A stretch of 64,000 nucleotides of DNA from Arachis hypogaea (taxonomy: Eukaryota; Streptophyta; Magnoliopsida; Fabales; Fabaceae): contig NC_092051.1 of assembly GCF_003086295.3 (NCBI RefSeq), forward strand, positions 79,368,445-79,432,444. Direction: 5' to 3'. This document shows positions 10,481-21,906 of the stretch, piece by piece. The notes under the pieces are model-generated. The model saw only the letters and a program-made list of their open reading frames with translations, was not told where the DNA came from and ran no database searches. The first letter of the stretch is position 1. The number at the start of each line of letters is the position of its first letter. A program made the translations under genes and the position numbers.

Positions 10481-10646
10481 AAAGTGCAAGATGCAAAAAT
10501 AAAGTAAAAATACAGCAAAAAAAATGTGCAAGTACTGAAAGATAAATAAAATAAGATAAAATAAAATAAAATATAGAAAATAAACAAAATAGGATAAAAG
10601 AGAGTCTGAAAGTGGTTCACCAAAATAAAGTTCGCCAGAGATGGTG

Positions 10647-10685
10647 ACCTCCCCACACTTAAATAATAGCATCGCCCTCGATGCT
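10647..10685 (-). other. Internal hairpin plus TTAAGTGTGGGGAGGT module of B
   Basis: The minus strand reads AGCATCG-AGGG-CGATGCT (10668-10685, perfect 7-bp stem), then TTTAAGTGTGGGGAGGT (10647-10663). This is a better match to a polypurine tract than the one at the LTR junction, yet it lies about 1.8 kb inside the element. Confidence 0.85.
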
Positions 10686-10739
10686 TAATCAAGCTGGGTG
10701 TGAAGAAGGGTCATCTCTGGACGGATGTGCAGTAGGTGT

Positions 10740-10890
10740 CTCTATGGTGGTGACGGTACTGGGGCGGCTCCGGTATGGGGCTGGGGTCGTGGAGGGAGGA
10801 GGGGAGAGGGGAAGGAAGAGGGAAGAAGAAGGGGAGGGAGGAGGGGGGTGCTGTGAGGGCAGCGTGGTGGTAGGGGGCACGGCACGGCGG
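10740..10890 (+). repeat. G-rich purine tract in B interior
   Basis: A long run of G and A with many GGG/GGGG blocks (GGAGGAGGGGAGAGGGGAAG type) ends where E is inserted. The G-rich character resumes after E (18936-19020), so E landed inside it. Confidence 0.8.
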
Positions 10891-10891
10891 G

Positions 10892-10896
10892 GCTGG
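10892..10896. repeat. Target site duplication GCTGG of element E (left)
   Basis: GCTGG before 10897 is matched by GCTGG at 18931-18935 after the E 3' LTR. Confidence 0.92.
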
Positions 10897-12487
10897 TGAT
10901 AAACCCCGATTTTGTCACCTTTTCTCACATTTATTCAATGAAATAGCATGGTTTTGCAATTCTCCCTTGATTTGTGCTTAAATGTGAAAACATGCTTTTT
11001 AGGCCCTAAAATTGGTGATTTTAATTCATTTTAATTCTATTCGATGCCTTGATATATTTTTTAAGTAATTTCAGGTTCATAAGGCAAGTATTGGATAGAA
11101 GAAGTGAAGAGAAAAGCATGCAAAGTGGGAGAACTCATGAAGAAATGAAGGAACCGAAAAGCTGTCAAGCCTGACCTCTTCGCACACAAATGACCATAAC
11201 TTGAGCTACAGAGGTCCAAATTAGGCGGTTCTAGTTGCGTTGGAAAGCTAACATCTGGGGCTTCAAAGTGATATAACATTTGCTATATGTTTTCTGACGC
11301 ATATGGGCGCGCACGCGCACTTTGCACGCGCGCGCCGATGCTTTCCGTAGCCCACTTTAATGAAATCGCCCCCAGTGATTTTGCAGCTCATTTTGGGCCC
11401 AATCCAACCCATTTCTGATGCTATTGAACCCAAGGATTGGAGGGAGAATGAATCAAGTAGTCATAGTTTTAGTTTTCATCATGTTTTAGGATAGAATTCT
11501 AGAGAGAGAAGCTCTCTCCTCTCTCTAGATTTAGGATAGAAATTAGGATAGAGTTATGATAATCACTCTCAAATTTCTCTTTTAATTCTTGTTTTGATTT
11601 CAATTCTCTTTATGTTTTAGTGTTCTATTGTCTTTGATCTTGTAGTTTCTCTTGTTAATTTCTTATTTTACTCTCTTTTATGTTGATGGACATTGTTGGA
11701 TCTTGATTTTCTTTAATGCAATTTTTATGTTTCCATGTTCTTTTATGTTGATCTTAGTTGCTATTATTGATTTCTTGCTTATGTTGGTCATGGGTTCCTT
11801 TAATTCTTACATTTTATAATGTTTACTTTTCTTGCACACTAAGTGTTTGATATAATGTTTCCTTTAGTTCTAGAGTAGTTCTCTTTACTCTTGGCCTAGG
11901 CTAAAGGAATTGAGTGACCTTGAGTCATTGGGTCTCAATGATTTGGTAATTTGAGAACCCTTGGTGATCAATTTGATACTCATTGATGCCAACCCACTAC
12001 TAATCTAATTAGTAGGTAGGTTGGGACTTATGGGTTGATGTGATCAAGCCTATTTGACGTACTTCAAGCCTAAGAGTAGATATTACGTACTTAAGGCTTT
12101 TGGAAGTAGACTTAATGGGTTGGCCTCTCATAATTATCAATATTTGGTTTGTAGACAAGGATGGTGATCTCAATTACCTATGTCTTAGCCAAGAGTTCTT
12201 TTCCTTTATTTTATTTAGCTCTTGTCATTTTACCTTCTTGTCATTTAATTTTTCTTGCCATTTACTTTCTTGTAAAAAAATATAAAACCAACCCCCTTAC
12301 CCCCTTTATAGCCAATAATTGAGCACTTCATTGCAATTCCTTGTTAGACGACCCGGAGTTCAAATACTTTGGTTAATTCTTATTAGGGTTACGTGGGAAT
12401 TGTTTGTTGGTTTAGAACTATGCTTACAACGAAGTAATTCTTTCTATAAGAAGAAATTCTAAACCGACACGACAAAACTCGTTATCA
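10897..12487 (+). repeat. E 5' LTR
   Basis: 1591 bp, TGATAAACCCCGATTTT to CTCGTTATCA. It is highly similar to the 3' LTR, with small indels near both ends. A GC-rich block of CGCGCACGCGC type lies at 11305-11335. The stretch 12100-12285 reads as an ORF in both LTRs but is just LTR sequence. Confidence 0.93.
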
Positions 12488-12490
12488 AAA

Positions 12491-12508
12491 TGGCGCCGTT
12501 GCTGGGGA
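12491..12508 (+). promoter_or_regulatory. Primer binding site of E (tRNA-Asp type)
   Basis: TGGCGCCGTTGCTGGGGA, three bases after the LTR, is complementary to the 3' end expected for plant tRNA-Asp except for one base. Confidence 0.88.
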
Positions 12509-12639
12509 GTTGCAATGGTGTTATGTTATTGGCTATTGTGAATATTGTGAATATGTTTGCCTTTTGCTTATTTGTTAGTTTTTGTTAGGCTTAGGACCTT
12601 GTTGCTTATTTTTGTTAGTTTTTGTTTTTGTTTGTTACT

Positions 12640-14288
12640 ATGAATTCTCATCACTTTGGCTATGAGTTTGGTTCAATTTATGTTGTAGGAAATGGGAACT
12701 ACAATGAGGATGTGCATCATGGATGGAACAATCAAAGGTGGGAGGAGCCTCAAGGGATTGATCAACCTTCTTGGCAACAACAACCTCCGGATTCTTATGG
12801 TATAATTCCAATCTTAATGCATATCAATCTAATGGATGTGGTGACCCTTATTATGATTGTTAACAACCACCACCACATGCCTATGAACCACCCTCTCAAC
12901 ATAATTTTGAACCATTATACTCACAAGCCTCATATCACCAAACACCTCCATACGATCCCAACCCATATCCACCATACCAACCACCTTGTGAACCATATGA
13001 ACCATATGAAGAACCACCCCAATTCCACCACTAATACCCTCAAGAACCACCACCTCTATACTATTACCAAGATGAATCACCTCCCATGTATGATAACTTT
13101 CAACCACATAATGAATTTCCCTTACCACCACAACCCTCCATGGAAGAACACCCATATCCATCCATCCAAGAGCAAACGGATCGTCTCAAGGAAGAAATGG
13201 ATCGGCTTCAAGCAATAATCCATCAAAAGGAGCAAGAAGAAGCCCAAAGAAAGAATTATGAAGCTATTGAGGCTAACCTTTCCAAAATTAAAGCCAACTT
13301 GGACTCATGGGACTCATGCAACAAGCAAAGCATCTCCACGGATGAATATGAGAAATCAACCGAAGAAAGTAGCATGAAGGAGATTTTAGAATCTCAATAT
13401 GAGGACAAGGAGATGGGGTATATTTTGCAACAAGTGGAGGAGGGAGAGATTGTTAAAGAAGAAGAAGTGGTTGAAGAGTTAGAGGAAGCTGAACAAGAGG
13501 TGAATTTCAAACTTGAGAGCACTTCCACACCAAGTGACATTTTTGATGATTTTGTGGAAGTTGTTGAACCTTCTTCCAATGAGCTTGAATTTGATGTTGA
13601 TGAGGATAATGCGCAACCTCCAAGGCATAGTGTGAATGATGAAAGATTGGAAGAGGGTGATCAAGAGGCAAGCTCCACCAATGAAGAATGTGTGGAAGAA
13701 GTTGGTGGGCAAAGAATTGAAGTTGAAAAAGCTTGCCAAGAGGTGGAGGTAGTCAAAGAAGAGCACAAGGGAATGGAACTTACAAGACCATTGGAGATGT
13801 CCCTTCCTAAGTCCCCATCTAACATAACATTCAAGTGGGTAAACTCCTTATCTCTAATCTTTACTTTCCCACTTGAATATGGTTTGATTGAGACGGATGG
13901 GCAACTTAGAGCTCTTTGTGGGGTTAAGAACAAAATGAAATTGAGTAGTGGGTGGAAATGCCAATCAAGGTTCCTTATGGTTGGAAGCTTAAAGTCTAAG
14001 TGCAATGGTTGGTATAGTTCTCAACTAAAGGGGTCTAGGAAGATGCTTTGGTGTTTACTTGAGAATTCGGATCACTTCTCACCCAATTGGAATTATGATG
14101 ATCAACTTGAAGATGGGTGTAGAAACAAGATTTGGGATCCGGGTATATATGAGTATCAATTTTGGGAACCCTTAGCTTGTGAAGGACTTCATCAAGACTT
14201 GTTGCAACTCATTAGAAATTTTGGAGCACAATGGAAAACCAAGCATTGGTGGAGGTTCCAAGATGAATTCAAGCACAAGTCACCATAA
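12640..14288 (+). pseudogene. Unrecognised acidic, Trp-rich ORF of element E
   Basis: ATG 12640 opens MNSHHFGYEFGS, then a Pro/Tyr/His-rich region. A frameshift near 12800 and a stop at 13032-13034 precede a 400-codon open frame (13086-14288). This has a predicted coiled coil (KEEMDRLQAIIHQKEQEEAQ), a Glu-rich acidic middle, and a C-terminus with FKWVNSLSLIFTFPLEY, ETDGQLRALC, KIWDPGIYEYQFWEP and WWRFQDEFKH. Element B encodes the same order (19731-21386). The KWV...FPLEY...WDPGIY and WWRF..EFKHK.P motifs are the most conserved. No zinc knuckle, protease or RT motif is visible. It may be a very diverged gag-like protein, or a protein private to these pol-less elements. Confidence 0.7.
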
Positions 14289-14654
14289 CAAGGAGCTTCC
14301 CAAATGTCCAACTTAAGGACTTAAACTAAAAGTGCTAGGTGGGAGACACCCCACCATGGTAAACTCTTTCCACTCTCTTTTAGATTTGGTTAATAAGAGA
14401 TTGGAGTTGCCATTGTAGGTAGTTCTTCTTATTGTCTATACTCTTATGCATTTTGCTTTTATTGATAGGTTATTTGTTGCATTCATGCCTTGATTAGTCT
14501 AGTTATTGTTGAATTGTATTTTGCTTGTAGTATAAGTTTTGTTTTTAGTGTATTTGAAAATTTTTCAAAAACCAAAAAGATTTGTTGTTGAATTTAATTT
14601 TGATTGTTTTAGAATGCTTGTAGATTAGGAAAGTGCCTTGTTTTTGAAAAAAAA

Positions 14655-14890
14655 AAAATGGGCATCCGCGCGCGCGCCTGTGGTGCATATCACACTCCTG
14701 GTACAAAAACCAAAGAGTTGTGCCAAAGTTATGCCTATTCTGTGCCGCGACCCACGTGCAAGCGTACATGACGCGTCCGCACCGGTCGCCATCTTCACAT
14801 CCACGCGTATGCGTGCTATGCGCGTACGCGTTGCTTGTCCCGCCTGCCCGCCCACGCGTACGTGTGCCGTGCGCGTACGTGTCGGTTCCG
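14655..14890 (+). repeat. CGCGTACGCGT-rich array in E
   Basis: Repeated CACGCGTACGTGTGCC and GCGCGTACGCGT-like units occur in AT-rich surroundings. It is comparable to arrays in B (8380-8565, 19040-19520, 52743-52945). Confidence 0.85.
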
Positions 14891-15692
14891 CGTGCTGCTT
14901 CCCCTGTTTTCTACTTTGTTTTCTTCCTCTTTCTTTTTAACTTCTTCTTTCTTCTTCTTTCTTCCTTTCTTACTTTCTTTCACTTCTTCTTTTCTTTTCA
15001 AAATTCCAGTTTTTATTTTTCTTATTTTCATTTTCTTCTATATGTTGCATTTGCATATTATCAACCATTGCATTTTAATTTTGTTTTCATAAATTGTTCT
15101 TATTTTCTTTTCTAAGTTATTATTTTAATAATGGTGTTGGATTCTTATATTCAATTGTTGAGGATTTCTTGGTTAATCTTGGTGCTTTGTGACTTGTTCG
15201 ACATTAATTGTAATATTTACTCTACACACAAGATTAGTGCTTTAGTCCTTCCTGACTCATGATCCCTTATTTTTATACTTCATCATCATTGAGTTAGGAT
15301 GGGACCAAAAGCTCTCACGCTTACCACTAATCTTGTTTGTGTCAATTATTGATTAAGCTTGATGCTCAATATGCTCTTCATGCTTTAACTTGTTTTTGCA
15401 TCAAGTATTAATTGATATGCCCTTTGCCTATATTGTTCTCTCACTTACATGCGTAGCTAACATGTAGTGAGAACCTCAGTCTTATTTGGCATTAGCCCCC
15501 GCCTATGTTCTACTTGCTCTGATATCTTTGATATAGGCTTAATTATCCTTCTTTCTCTTTCCTTTTAGGTTGGCCACCAAGAAGGAAAGGAATGGAAAGG
15601 CTTCTAAATGGGGCAACAAACAAGTTCATTCGCACAACCTTTTGAAGGAGCTCATCAATTGTAGCAACCCATCCACCTTGCTCTCCTTTGCA

Positions 15693-15726
15693 TGCACCGA
15701 GGACGGTGCAAATTTCTAAGTGTGGG
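15693..15726 (+). other. Internal hairpin plus CTAAGTGTGGG module of E
   Basis: TGCACCG-AGGA-CGGTGCA (15693-15710, perfect 7-bp stem, 4-base loop) is followed after 5 bases by CTAAGTGTGGG (15716-15726). It lies about 1.5 kb upstream of the true polypurine tract. Confidence 0.85.
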
Positions 15727-17242
15727 AAGGTCGTCCGACCGATCTCCATGGGTAACAATTTCTTTCTTTCAACACCAATTTTTTAATTTTTGTCGTTGTT
15801 AGATTAGTTGTTGCATTGCATGATAGGTTGCATGTTTGTTAGAATTTGTACATATTTTTACAACTTCCTTTTTATGTTAGGACTACTTGGTTAGGGTGAT
15901 GATTTCTTTTCCAAGAAAAATTGTTTTTAGGGCACCCTACCAATTTGAAAAAAAAAATTTCTTTTGTGACAAACTTGCTTGAAGAATTTATTTTGGAACA
16001 TGGTTTTTGAGCTAAGAACACAAGCATGTGAGTTTTGAGCCCAATTGTATGGTTACATCTTATAACCACTTATTTTTCATTCTTGTGTGTATTACTCTCT
16101 TTCTATGATTGTGATCTTTGATTTGTTTGATTCTATATGTCCATTATTCCATGTATACATGCATTTATATGATTGAGGCCATCATTTCATTTAGCTCACT
16201 TATCCAAATAGCTTACCTTTCATCAACCATTGTTAGCCAAATTTGAGCCTATTTAATCCCTTTTATTCTTAATATTAGCACATCACTACCCTTAAGTGAA
16301 AAAACAATAAATGTCCTTAATTTGGATCTTTGATTAGCTTAGGCTAGTGAGGGTGTATATCATTTGGGTATGGGAACCTTGGGACATTAGTTGAGGTAAA
16401 AGTGTAATTTTTTTTTTTTGTTGAAAATATTGTGAATTGGGTACATATTCATGCACTATATGTAAAACTATATGCATTAATACATTTGTATATACTTTAG
16501 AAAAAAAATGATGATAAAGACAAAAGAAAAAAAAGAACATATATATATATATATAAAATATAGAAAAAAAAGAGAAAAAGAAATAAAAAGGGGACAAAAA
16601 GGCCCCAAAGTAAAGTTCAATAAAAATCAATGCATACGGAATGTGAATTAAAGATAATACATGAGTATGTGAAAAAGTGGGAATCATGGGTAGCTAGGTA
16701 CTATATTAGAATTTTATAGGTTGTTATATGTGTTAGGTGAGAGCTTAGGTTAATCAAAGATGCAAATTTCAAGCTCAAGTGACCATATGCATCCATACCT
16801 TGACCCTAGCCCCACTACAACCTATGAATAAGTTCTCATGATGAATGTATGCATGCATTGAATAATTGTTGATTGTTAGATGAAAAACAAATCATAGAAA
16901 GCATGATTAGAAGAGAATTGAGTGATCGACCCTATACACTTGAGCAACTAGAGCGGATACACCTCCGGTGAGGGTTCGATGCTCAATTCCTTGTTTCCGG
17001 CTTTCATGAGCGTTCTTCTTGCAAGTCTATTTGAACTTCATTTTGATATTTGAATTGGTAGAGTTTGTGAGTCGTCATATGACCTTTGCCCTACTTGCTT
17101 ATATATGTTCTTGGAGATTGATTTACTTTTAACCAAGTAGGTAGAATCATTTTGCATTTAGTTGCATGCATGTAGATAGGAACATCTAGTTTATTTGCAT
17201 TGAATAAATGTTCATACCCTTTTCTTGTCCTTCTTTATTCTT

Positions 17243-17279
17243 AGCATGAGGACATGCTTGGTTTAAGTGTGGGGAGATT
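17243..17279 (+). promoter_or_regulatory. Polypurine tract of E with hairpin
   Basis: AGCATG-AGGA-CATGCT (17243-17258) is followed by TTTAAGTGTGGGGAGATT (17262-17279) touching the LTR start TGATAAACCCC. Confidence 0.87.
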
Positions 17280-18930
17280 TGATAAACCCCAATTTTGTGG
17301 TTTATCTTGTGCTTATTTTGGGAGATTTTATCAGCTTTTCTCAAATTTATTCAATGAAATAGCATGGTTTTGCAATTCTCCCTTGATTTGTGCTTAAATG
17401 TGAAAACATGCTTTTTAGGCCCTAAAATTGGTGATTTTAATTCACTTTAATTTCATTCGATGCCTTGATATACTTGTTAAGTAATTTCAGGTTCATAAGG
17501 CAAGTATTGGATAGATGAAGTGAAGAGAAAAGCATGCAAAGTGGGAGAACTCATGAAGAAATGAAGGAACTGTAAAGCTGTCAAGCCTGACCTCTTCGCA
17601 CTCAAATGACCATAACTTGACCTACAAAGGTCCAAATGAGGCGGTTCCAGTTGCGTTGGAAAGATAACATCTGGGGATTCGAAATGATATAAAATTAGCT
17701 ATATGTTGACTGACGCATAGGGGCGCGCACGCGCACTTTGCGCGTGCACGCCGATGCTGTCCGTGGCCCACTTTAATGAAATCGCCCCCCAGCAATTATG
17801 CAGCTCATTTTGAGCCCAATCCAATCCATTTCTGATGCTATTGAACCCAAGGATTGGAGGGGGAATGAATCAAGTAGTCATAGTTTTAGTTTTCATCATG
17901 TTTTAGGATAGAATTCTAGAGAGAGAAGCTCTCTCCTCTCTCTAGATTTAGGATAGAAATTAGGATAGAGTTATGATAATCACTCTCAAATTTCTCTTTT
18001 AATTCTTGTTTTGATTTCAATTCTGTTTATGTTTTAGTGTTCTATTATCTTTGATCTTGTAGTTTCTCTTGTTAATTTCTTATTTTACTCTCTTTTATAT
18101 TGATGGACATTGTTGGATCTTGATTTTCTTTAATGCAATTTTTATGTTTCCATGTTCTTTTATGTTGATCTTAGTTGCTATTATTGATTTCTTGCTTATG
18201 TTGGTCATGGGTTCCTTTAATTCTTACATTTTATGATATTTACTTTTCTTGCACACTAAGTGTTTGATATAATGTTTCCTTTAGTTCTAGAGTAGTTCTC
18301 TTTACTCTTGGCCTAGGCTAAAGGAATTAAGTGACCTTGAGTCATTGGATCTCAAAGATTTGGTAATTTGAGAACCCTTGGTGATCAATTTGATACTCAT
18401 TGACACCAACCCACTACTAATCTAATTAGTAGGTAGGTTGGGACTTATGGGTTGATGTGATCAAGCCTATTTGACGTACTTCAAGCCTAGGAGTAGATAT
18501 TACGTACTTAAGGCTTTTGGAAGTAGACTTAATGGGTTGGCCTCTCATAATTATCAATATTTGGTTTGTAGACAAGGATGGTGATCTCAATTACCTATGT
18601 CTTAGCCAAGAGTTCTTTTCCTTTATTTTATTTAGCTCTTGTCATTTTACCTTCTTGTCATTTAATTTTTCTTGCCATTTACTTTCTTGCAAAAAAATGT
18701 AAAACTAACCCCCTTACCCCCTTTATAGCCAATAATTGAGTACTTCATTGCAATTCCTTGTAAGACGACCCGGAGTTCAAATACTTCGGTTAATTCTTAT
18801 TGGGGTTTGTACTTGTGACAACTTAAAATTTTGATGTGGGAATTGTTTGTTGGTTTAGAACTATGCTTACAACGAAGTAATTCTTTCTATAAGAAGAAAA
18901 TCTAAACCGACACGACAAAACTCATTATCA
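17280..18930 (+). repeat. E 3' LTR
   Basis: 1651 bp, TGATAAACCCCAATTTT to CTCATTATCA. It carries two short segments missing from the 5' LTR (around 17300 and 18805), and is followed by GCTGG. Confidence 0.93.
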
Positions 18931-18935
18931 GCTGG

Positions 18936-19730
18936 GTGGTGGTGGCTAATCGATGGTGGCAGAAGGGAGGAGGGAGAGTGCAGAGGAGTGGTGGGTTTTG
19001 GGATGCGAAAGGGGTAGGGTTTCGCGTGGGTTGGGGGTTAGTGTTTTTGAATCCACGCAGATGCGTGGGTCACGCGAACGCATGGTTAGGGTGAAAACGC
19101 AATAACGCGAATGCGTCATTGACGCGATCGCGTAATTGAGAGATAATGAAAGTGACGCGTACGCATGGGGCACGCATATGCGTCGCTCAGTATTGTGCTA
19201 AACGCACAATTCCAGTGTCATTTTGGCGCAACTCTCTGTTTCCAATTAGGGGGGCTAAGATTTCCACGCGACGCGTACGCATTGCCCATGCTTTCGCGTG
19301 GTATGTGTGAAGTGAAAGTGACGCGTTCGCGTCACTGACGCGATCGCGTGTGTGAGGTATAATGAAGGTGACGCGTTCACATCACCGAGGGGATCACATG
19401 GCCCAAATTGTGCCTAACGCATGCCAGCCGCACGATTCCAGCCCAACTTTCTGGGCGTTGGATTGTTACGTCGATTTGGAATCGACGCCCACGCGTGTCC
19501 CATGCACACGCGTGGGGTGCTTTTTTTTTTATGCATGATGCAAAATGTAATGCCGATATGGATGTTATGAATAATTTCATATTCAATAAAATAGAATAAA
19601 ATAAAACTTAGAAACAAACAAAACGAAATAAAATTAAAAGTGAAAAAAGAACGATCATACCATGGTGGGTTGTCTCCCACCTAGCACTTTTGGTTAAAGT
19701 CCTTAAGTTGGACATTTGCTGAGCTCCCTA
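18936..19730 (-). other. B interior downstream of its ORF, with CpG-rich array
   Basis: The region continues the G-rich tract that E interrupted. At 19040-19520 it holds many ACGCGTACGC / GACGCGATCGCG-type units 20-40 bp apart. A minus-strand copy of the untranslated start of E (around TAGGTGGGAGACACCCC) lies near 19670. No gene is seen. Confidence 0.75.
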
Positions 19731-21386
19731 TTATGGTGGCTTGTGCTTAAATTCATCTAAAAATCTCCACCACTGTTTGGAATGCCAACAGCCTCCGAGG
19801 TCCCAAACTAGGCATATAAAGCCTTTGAGTAAATTCAAACAGGTGTTCAGGTTCCCGGGGTGTTCAATGTCAGAATAGATTCCAGGATCCCAAACCTTGC
19901 TTTTGTAACCGTCTTTGTCTTGATCTACATTTTTCCAGCCGGACGGTACGGGATTTGAATTCTCACTAAGATGACCAAACATCTTCTGAGACCCATTCAA
20001 TCAAACTTGAAACCAATCCTTGTACTTCAAATTGAAGTGTGGAGCTTTATTGAAACTTGCATACCAGCTCTGAGTGTGAGCCATTTCTCTTTTACTCTTA
20101 AAGACGCAAAGAGCTCTAAGCTGGCCATCTGTTTCAAGTAAATCATATTCAAGTGGAAAAATAAAGATAAGGGCTAAGGATTTTACCCACTTGAAGTTTG
20201 TATTGGGTGGTAATGGCCTTGGAATAGGTGTTTCTAGTGGTTTTGCAAGCTTTACTCCCTTGTATTCGCCTGTGAATGCCACCACTTCTTTGCAAACTTC
20301 TTCGACTACAACCACGTCTTGATCAAAGTCTTCGATATCCTCCTTATCACTCAAGTCATAATTTGGAGGTTGAGAGAAGTCTACCTCCACATCATCTTCG
20401 TATTCACTTGGGGAAGATTCTTCAGTCTCAAAGAATTCACTTGCGGATGCAAATTCATTACTAGGAGAACTTGACTCGTGATTGTCATTATCAAGGAAAC
20501 TCGCTTCTTGAGTTGTTCCGTCCAGTTCTTCAAAAGATACCTGCTTTGGGATTTGTGCACTATCCTCCTTAGCATCAATTACAAATTTCTTGACGGAATT
20601 CTCCACAATTCTGGATTCCCATTGAGGTTCAGCATCTCCTAAGTCTTCAACTAATTCTTCTTCTTCGATAATTTCATCTTCCTCCACTTGTTCTAGTACA
20701 AAGTCATGCTCCTTACTGTCCATAAGAGTTTCTAGTATCTCTTTCATGCTACGTTCTTCTTTAGATTGTCCACATGAAGCCATGGGGGTTCCTTGATTGT
20801 CCGAACGTCGAGAAGGTAATCGATTGGTTGCTTGCTCCAGTTGGTGAAGGGTTGCATGAAATTTTTCCACTGTTTCCTTGAGACGCTCCCGTGATTCTTG
20901 GGTCGATGGATATGGACATGGTACATAGGGAAGTGGTGGTTCTTGGGAGCAATTGGATTGGAATTGGGGTGGATATGGGTTAGGGTCATGTGAAGGTGAA
21001 TGGTGGTAGGGGGCTTGTGAGTGTGGTGGTTCATAGCTATGTTGAGGAGGTGGTTCATAGGTATATGATGGGGCTTGTTGGTAACTATAAGGGGGTCCAC
21101 CATATCTATCATCTTGGTACGCACCTCGAAATGGCTCTTGACCGTAGTAATTTGGTGGTTGTTGGTTGTCACAAAAGGGTCCACCATATCTATTGTCTGG
21201 GCATGCATTGTAGGATGGTCGTTGTCCATGGTATCTTGGAAGGTGTTGTTGCCGAAAGGGTTGATCAGATCTTCGTGGCTCCTTCCATCTTTGATTGTTT
21301 CAACCTTGATGCATGTTCCTGTTATAGCTTCCATTCCTTTCAACAACATTAGAACCAAACTCAAAGCGACGGGGGTGAGAACTCAT
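19731..21386 (-). pseudogene. Unrecognised acidic, Trp-rich ORF of element B
   Basis: ATG at 21386 opens MSSHPRRFEFGSN. The 552-codon frame is continuous except for TGA at codon 29 (21302-21300) and TGA at 20003-20001. In order it has a Pro/Tyr/Gln-rich N-terminus (EPPPQHSYEPPHSQAPYHH), a coiled-coil stretch near KETVEKFHATLHQLEQ, a long Glu/Asp-rich middle, and the C-terminal signatures FKWVKSLALIFIFPLEY, ETDGQLRALC, KVWDPGIY and WWRFLDEFKHKPP shared with E. The frame is well kept despite two stops, so decay seems fairly recent. Function unknown. It begins about 95 bp after the primer site, the position gag normally occupies. Confidence 0.72.
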
Positions 21387-21480
21387 AGTAACTAATAAAA
21401 ATTAAAAACAAAAATAAAAACAAATGAACAAGCAGAATAAAATATTTACAATAACCAATAATAAGGCACACGTTTGCAAC

Positions 21481-21498
21481 TCCCCGGCAACGGCGCCA
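21481..21498 (-). promoter_or_regulatory. Primer binding site of B (tRNA-Asp)
   Basis: The minus strand reads TGGCGCCGTTGCCGGGGA, an exact complement of the expected plant tRNA-Asp 3' end, four bases inside the 5' LTR. Confidence 0.93.
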
Positions 21499-21502
21499 TT
21501 TT

Positions 21503-21906
21503 TGATGATCGGAAGATTGATGGTTTAGAATTCACAATAAATTCTCGTTGCATGTATAGTTTCTAAACCAAGCAATAATCCTTTCATACAAAAGAACTTG
21601 TTTGTCACTTAAGCAAACCTAATAAAATTGATAACTGAAGTATTGAAACCTTGGGTCGTCTCTCAAGGAATTGCAGGGAGGTATGATTTATTATTGGTTA
21701 TGGAAAAATGTGTATTTTTGGGTTTTTGAAAGAGGGAACAAGTAATTTAAATGGCAAGAAAAATAAATTAATAATTAAGAGAATCTCTTGGCAAGGTATA
21801 AGAACTGGAAATTCTATCCTAGTTATCCTTATCAGGTGTGATGAGAATTATTTGTTGCTCCCACTTAGTTAACCCTTACTAAATAAAAGAATGTCAAGTG
21901 GACTAA
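21503..21906 (-). repeat. B 5' LTR, inner part
   Basis: It matches 7370-7776 of the B 3' LTR and is cut at ACTAA by A-inner. The rest resumes at 52269. Confidence 0.92.
21902..21906. repeat. Target site duplication ACTAA of A-inner (left)
   Basis: ACTAA before 21907 is repeated at 52269-52273. The uninterrupted B 3' LTR has GTGGACTAATTAATTT only once. Confidence 0.94.

Larger units (their letters stand above)
14289..17239 (+). other. E 3' non-coding region
   Basis: About 3 kb without a supportable gene. It holds a CpG-rich array (14655-14890), a TTC/CTT-rich stretch (14925-15010), an internal hairpin module (15693-15726), a short AT microsatellite (16538-16556) and sequence shared with the B 3' region. 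Confidence 0.75.
10897..18930 (+). mobile_element. Element E: complete pol-less LTR retrotransposon
   Basis: 8.0 kb with LTRs 10897-12487 and 17280-18930, primer site 12491-12508, polypurine tract 17262-17279 and 5-bp duplications. The interior has one degraded acidic ORF (12640-14288) followed by about 3 kb of non-coding DNA. I see no protease, RT, RNase H or integrase. It is related to element B in LTR start, primer site, 3' module and ORF, but in opposite orientation. Confidence 0.93.

Noticed and set aside
12100..12285. 61-residue ORF repeated at 18517-18702
   Set aside because: It lies inside the two E LTRs and is identical only because the LTRs are copies.
14638..15115. Overlapping ORFs around the E CpG array
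   Set aside because: Several frames are open at once through CpG palindromes and a CTT-rich tract, with no conserved protein.
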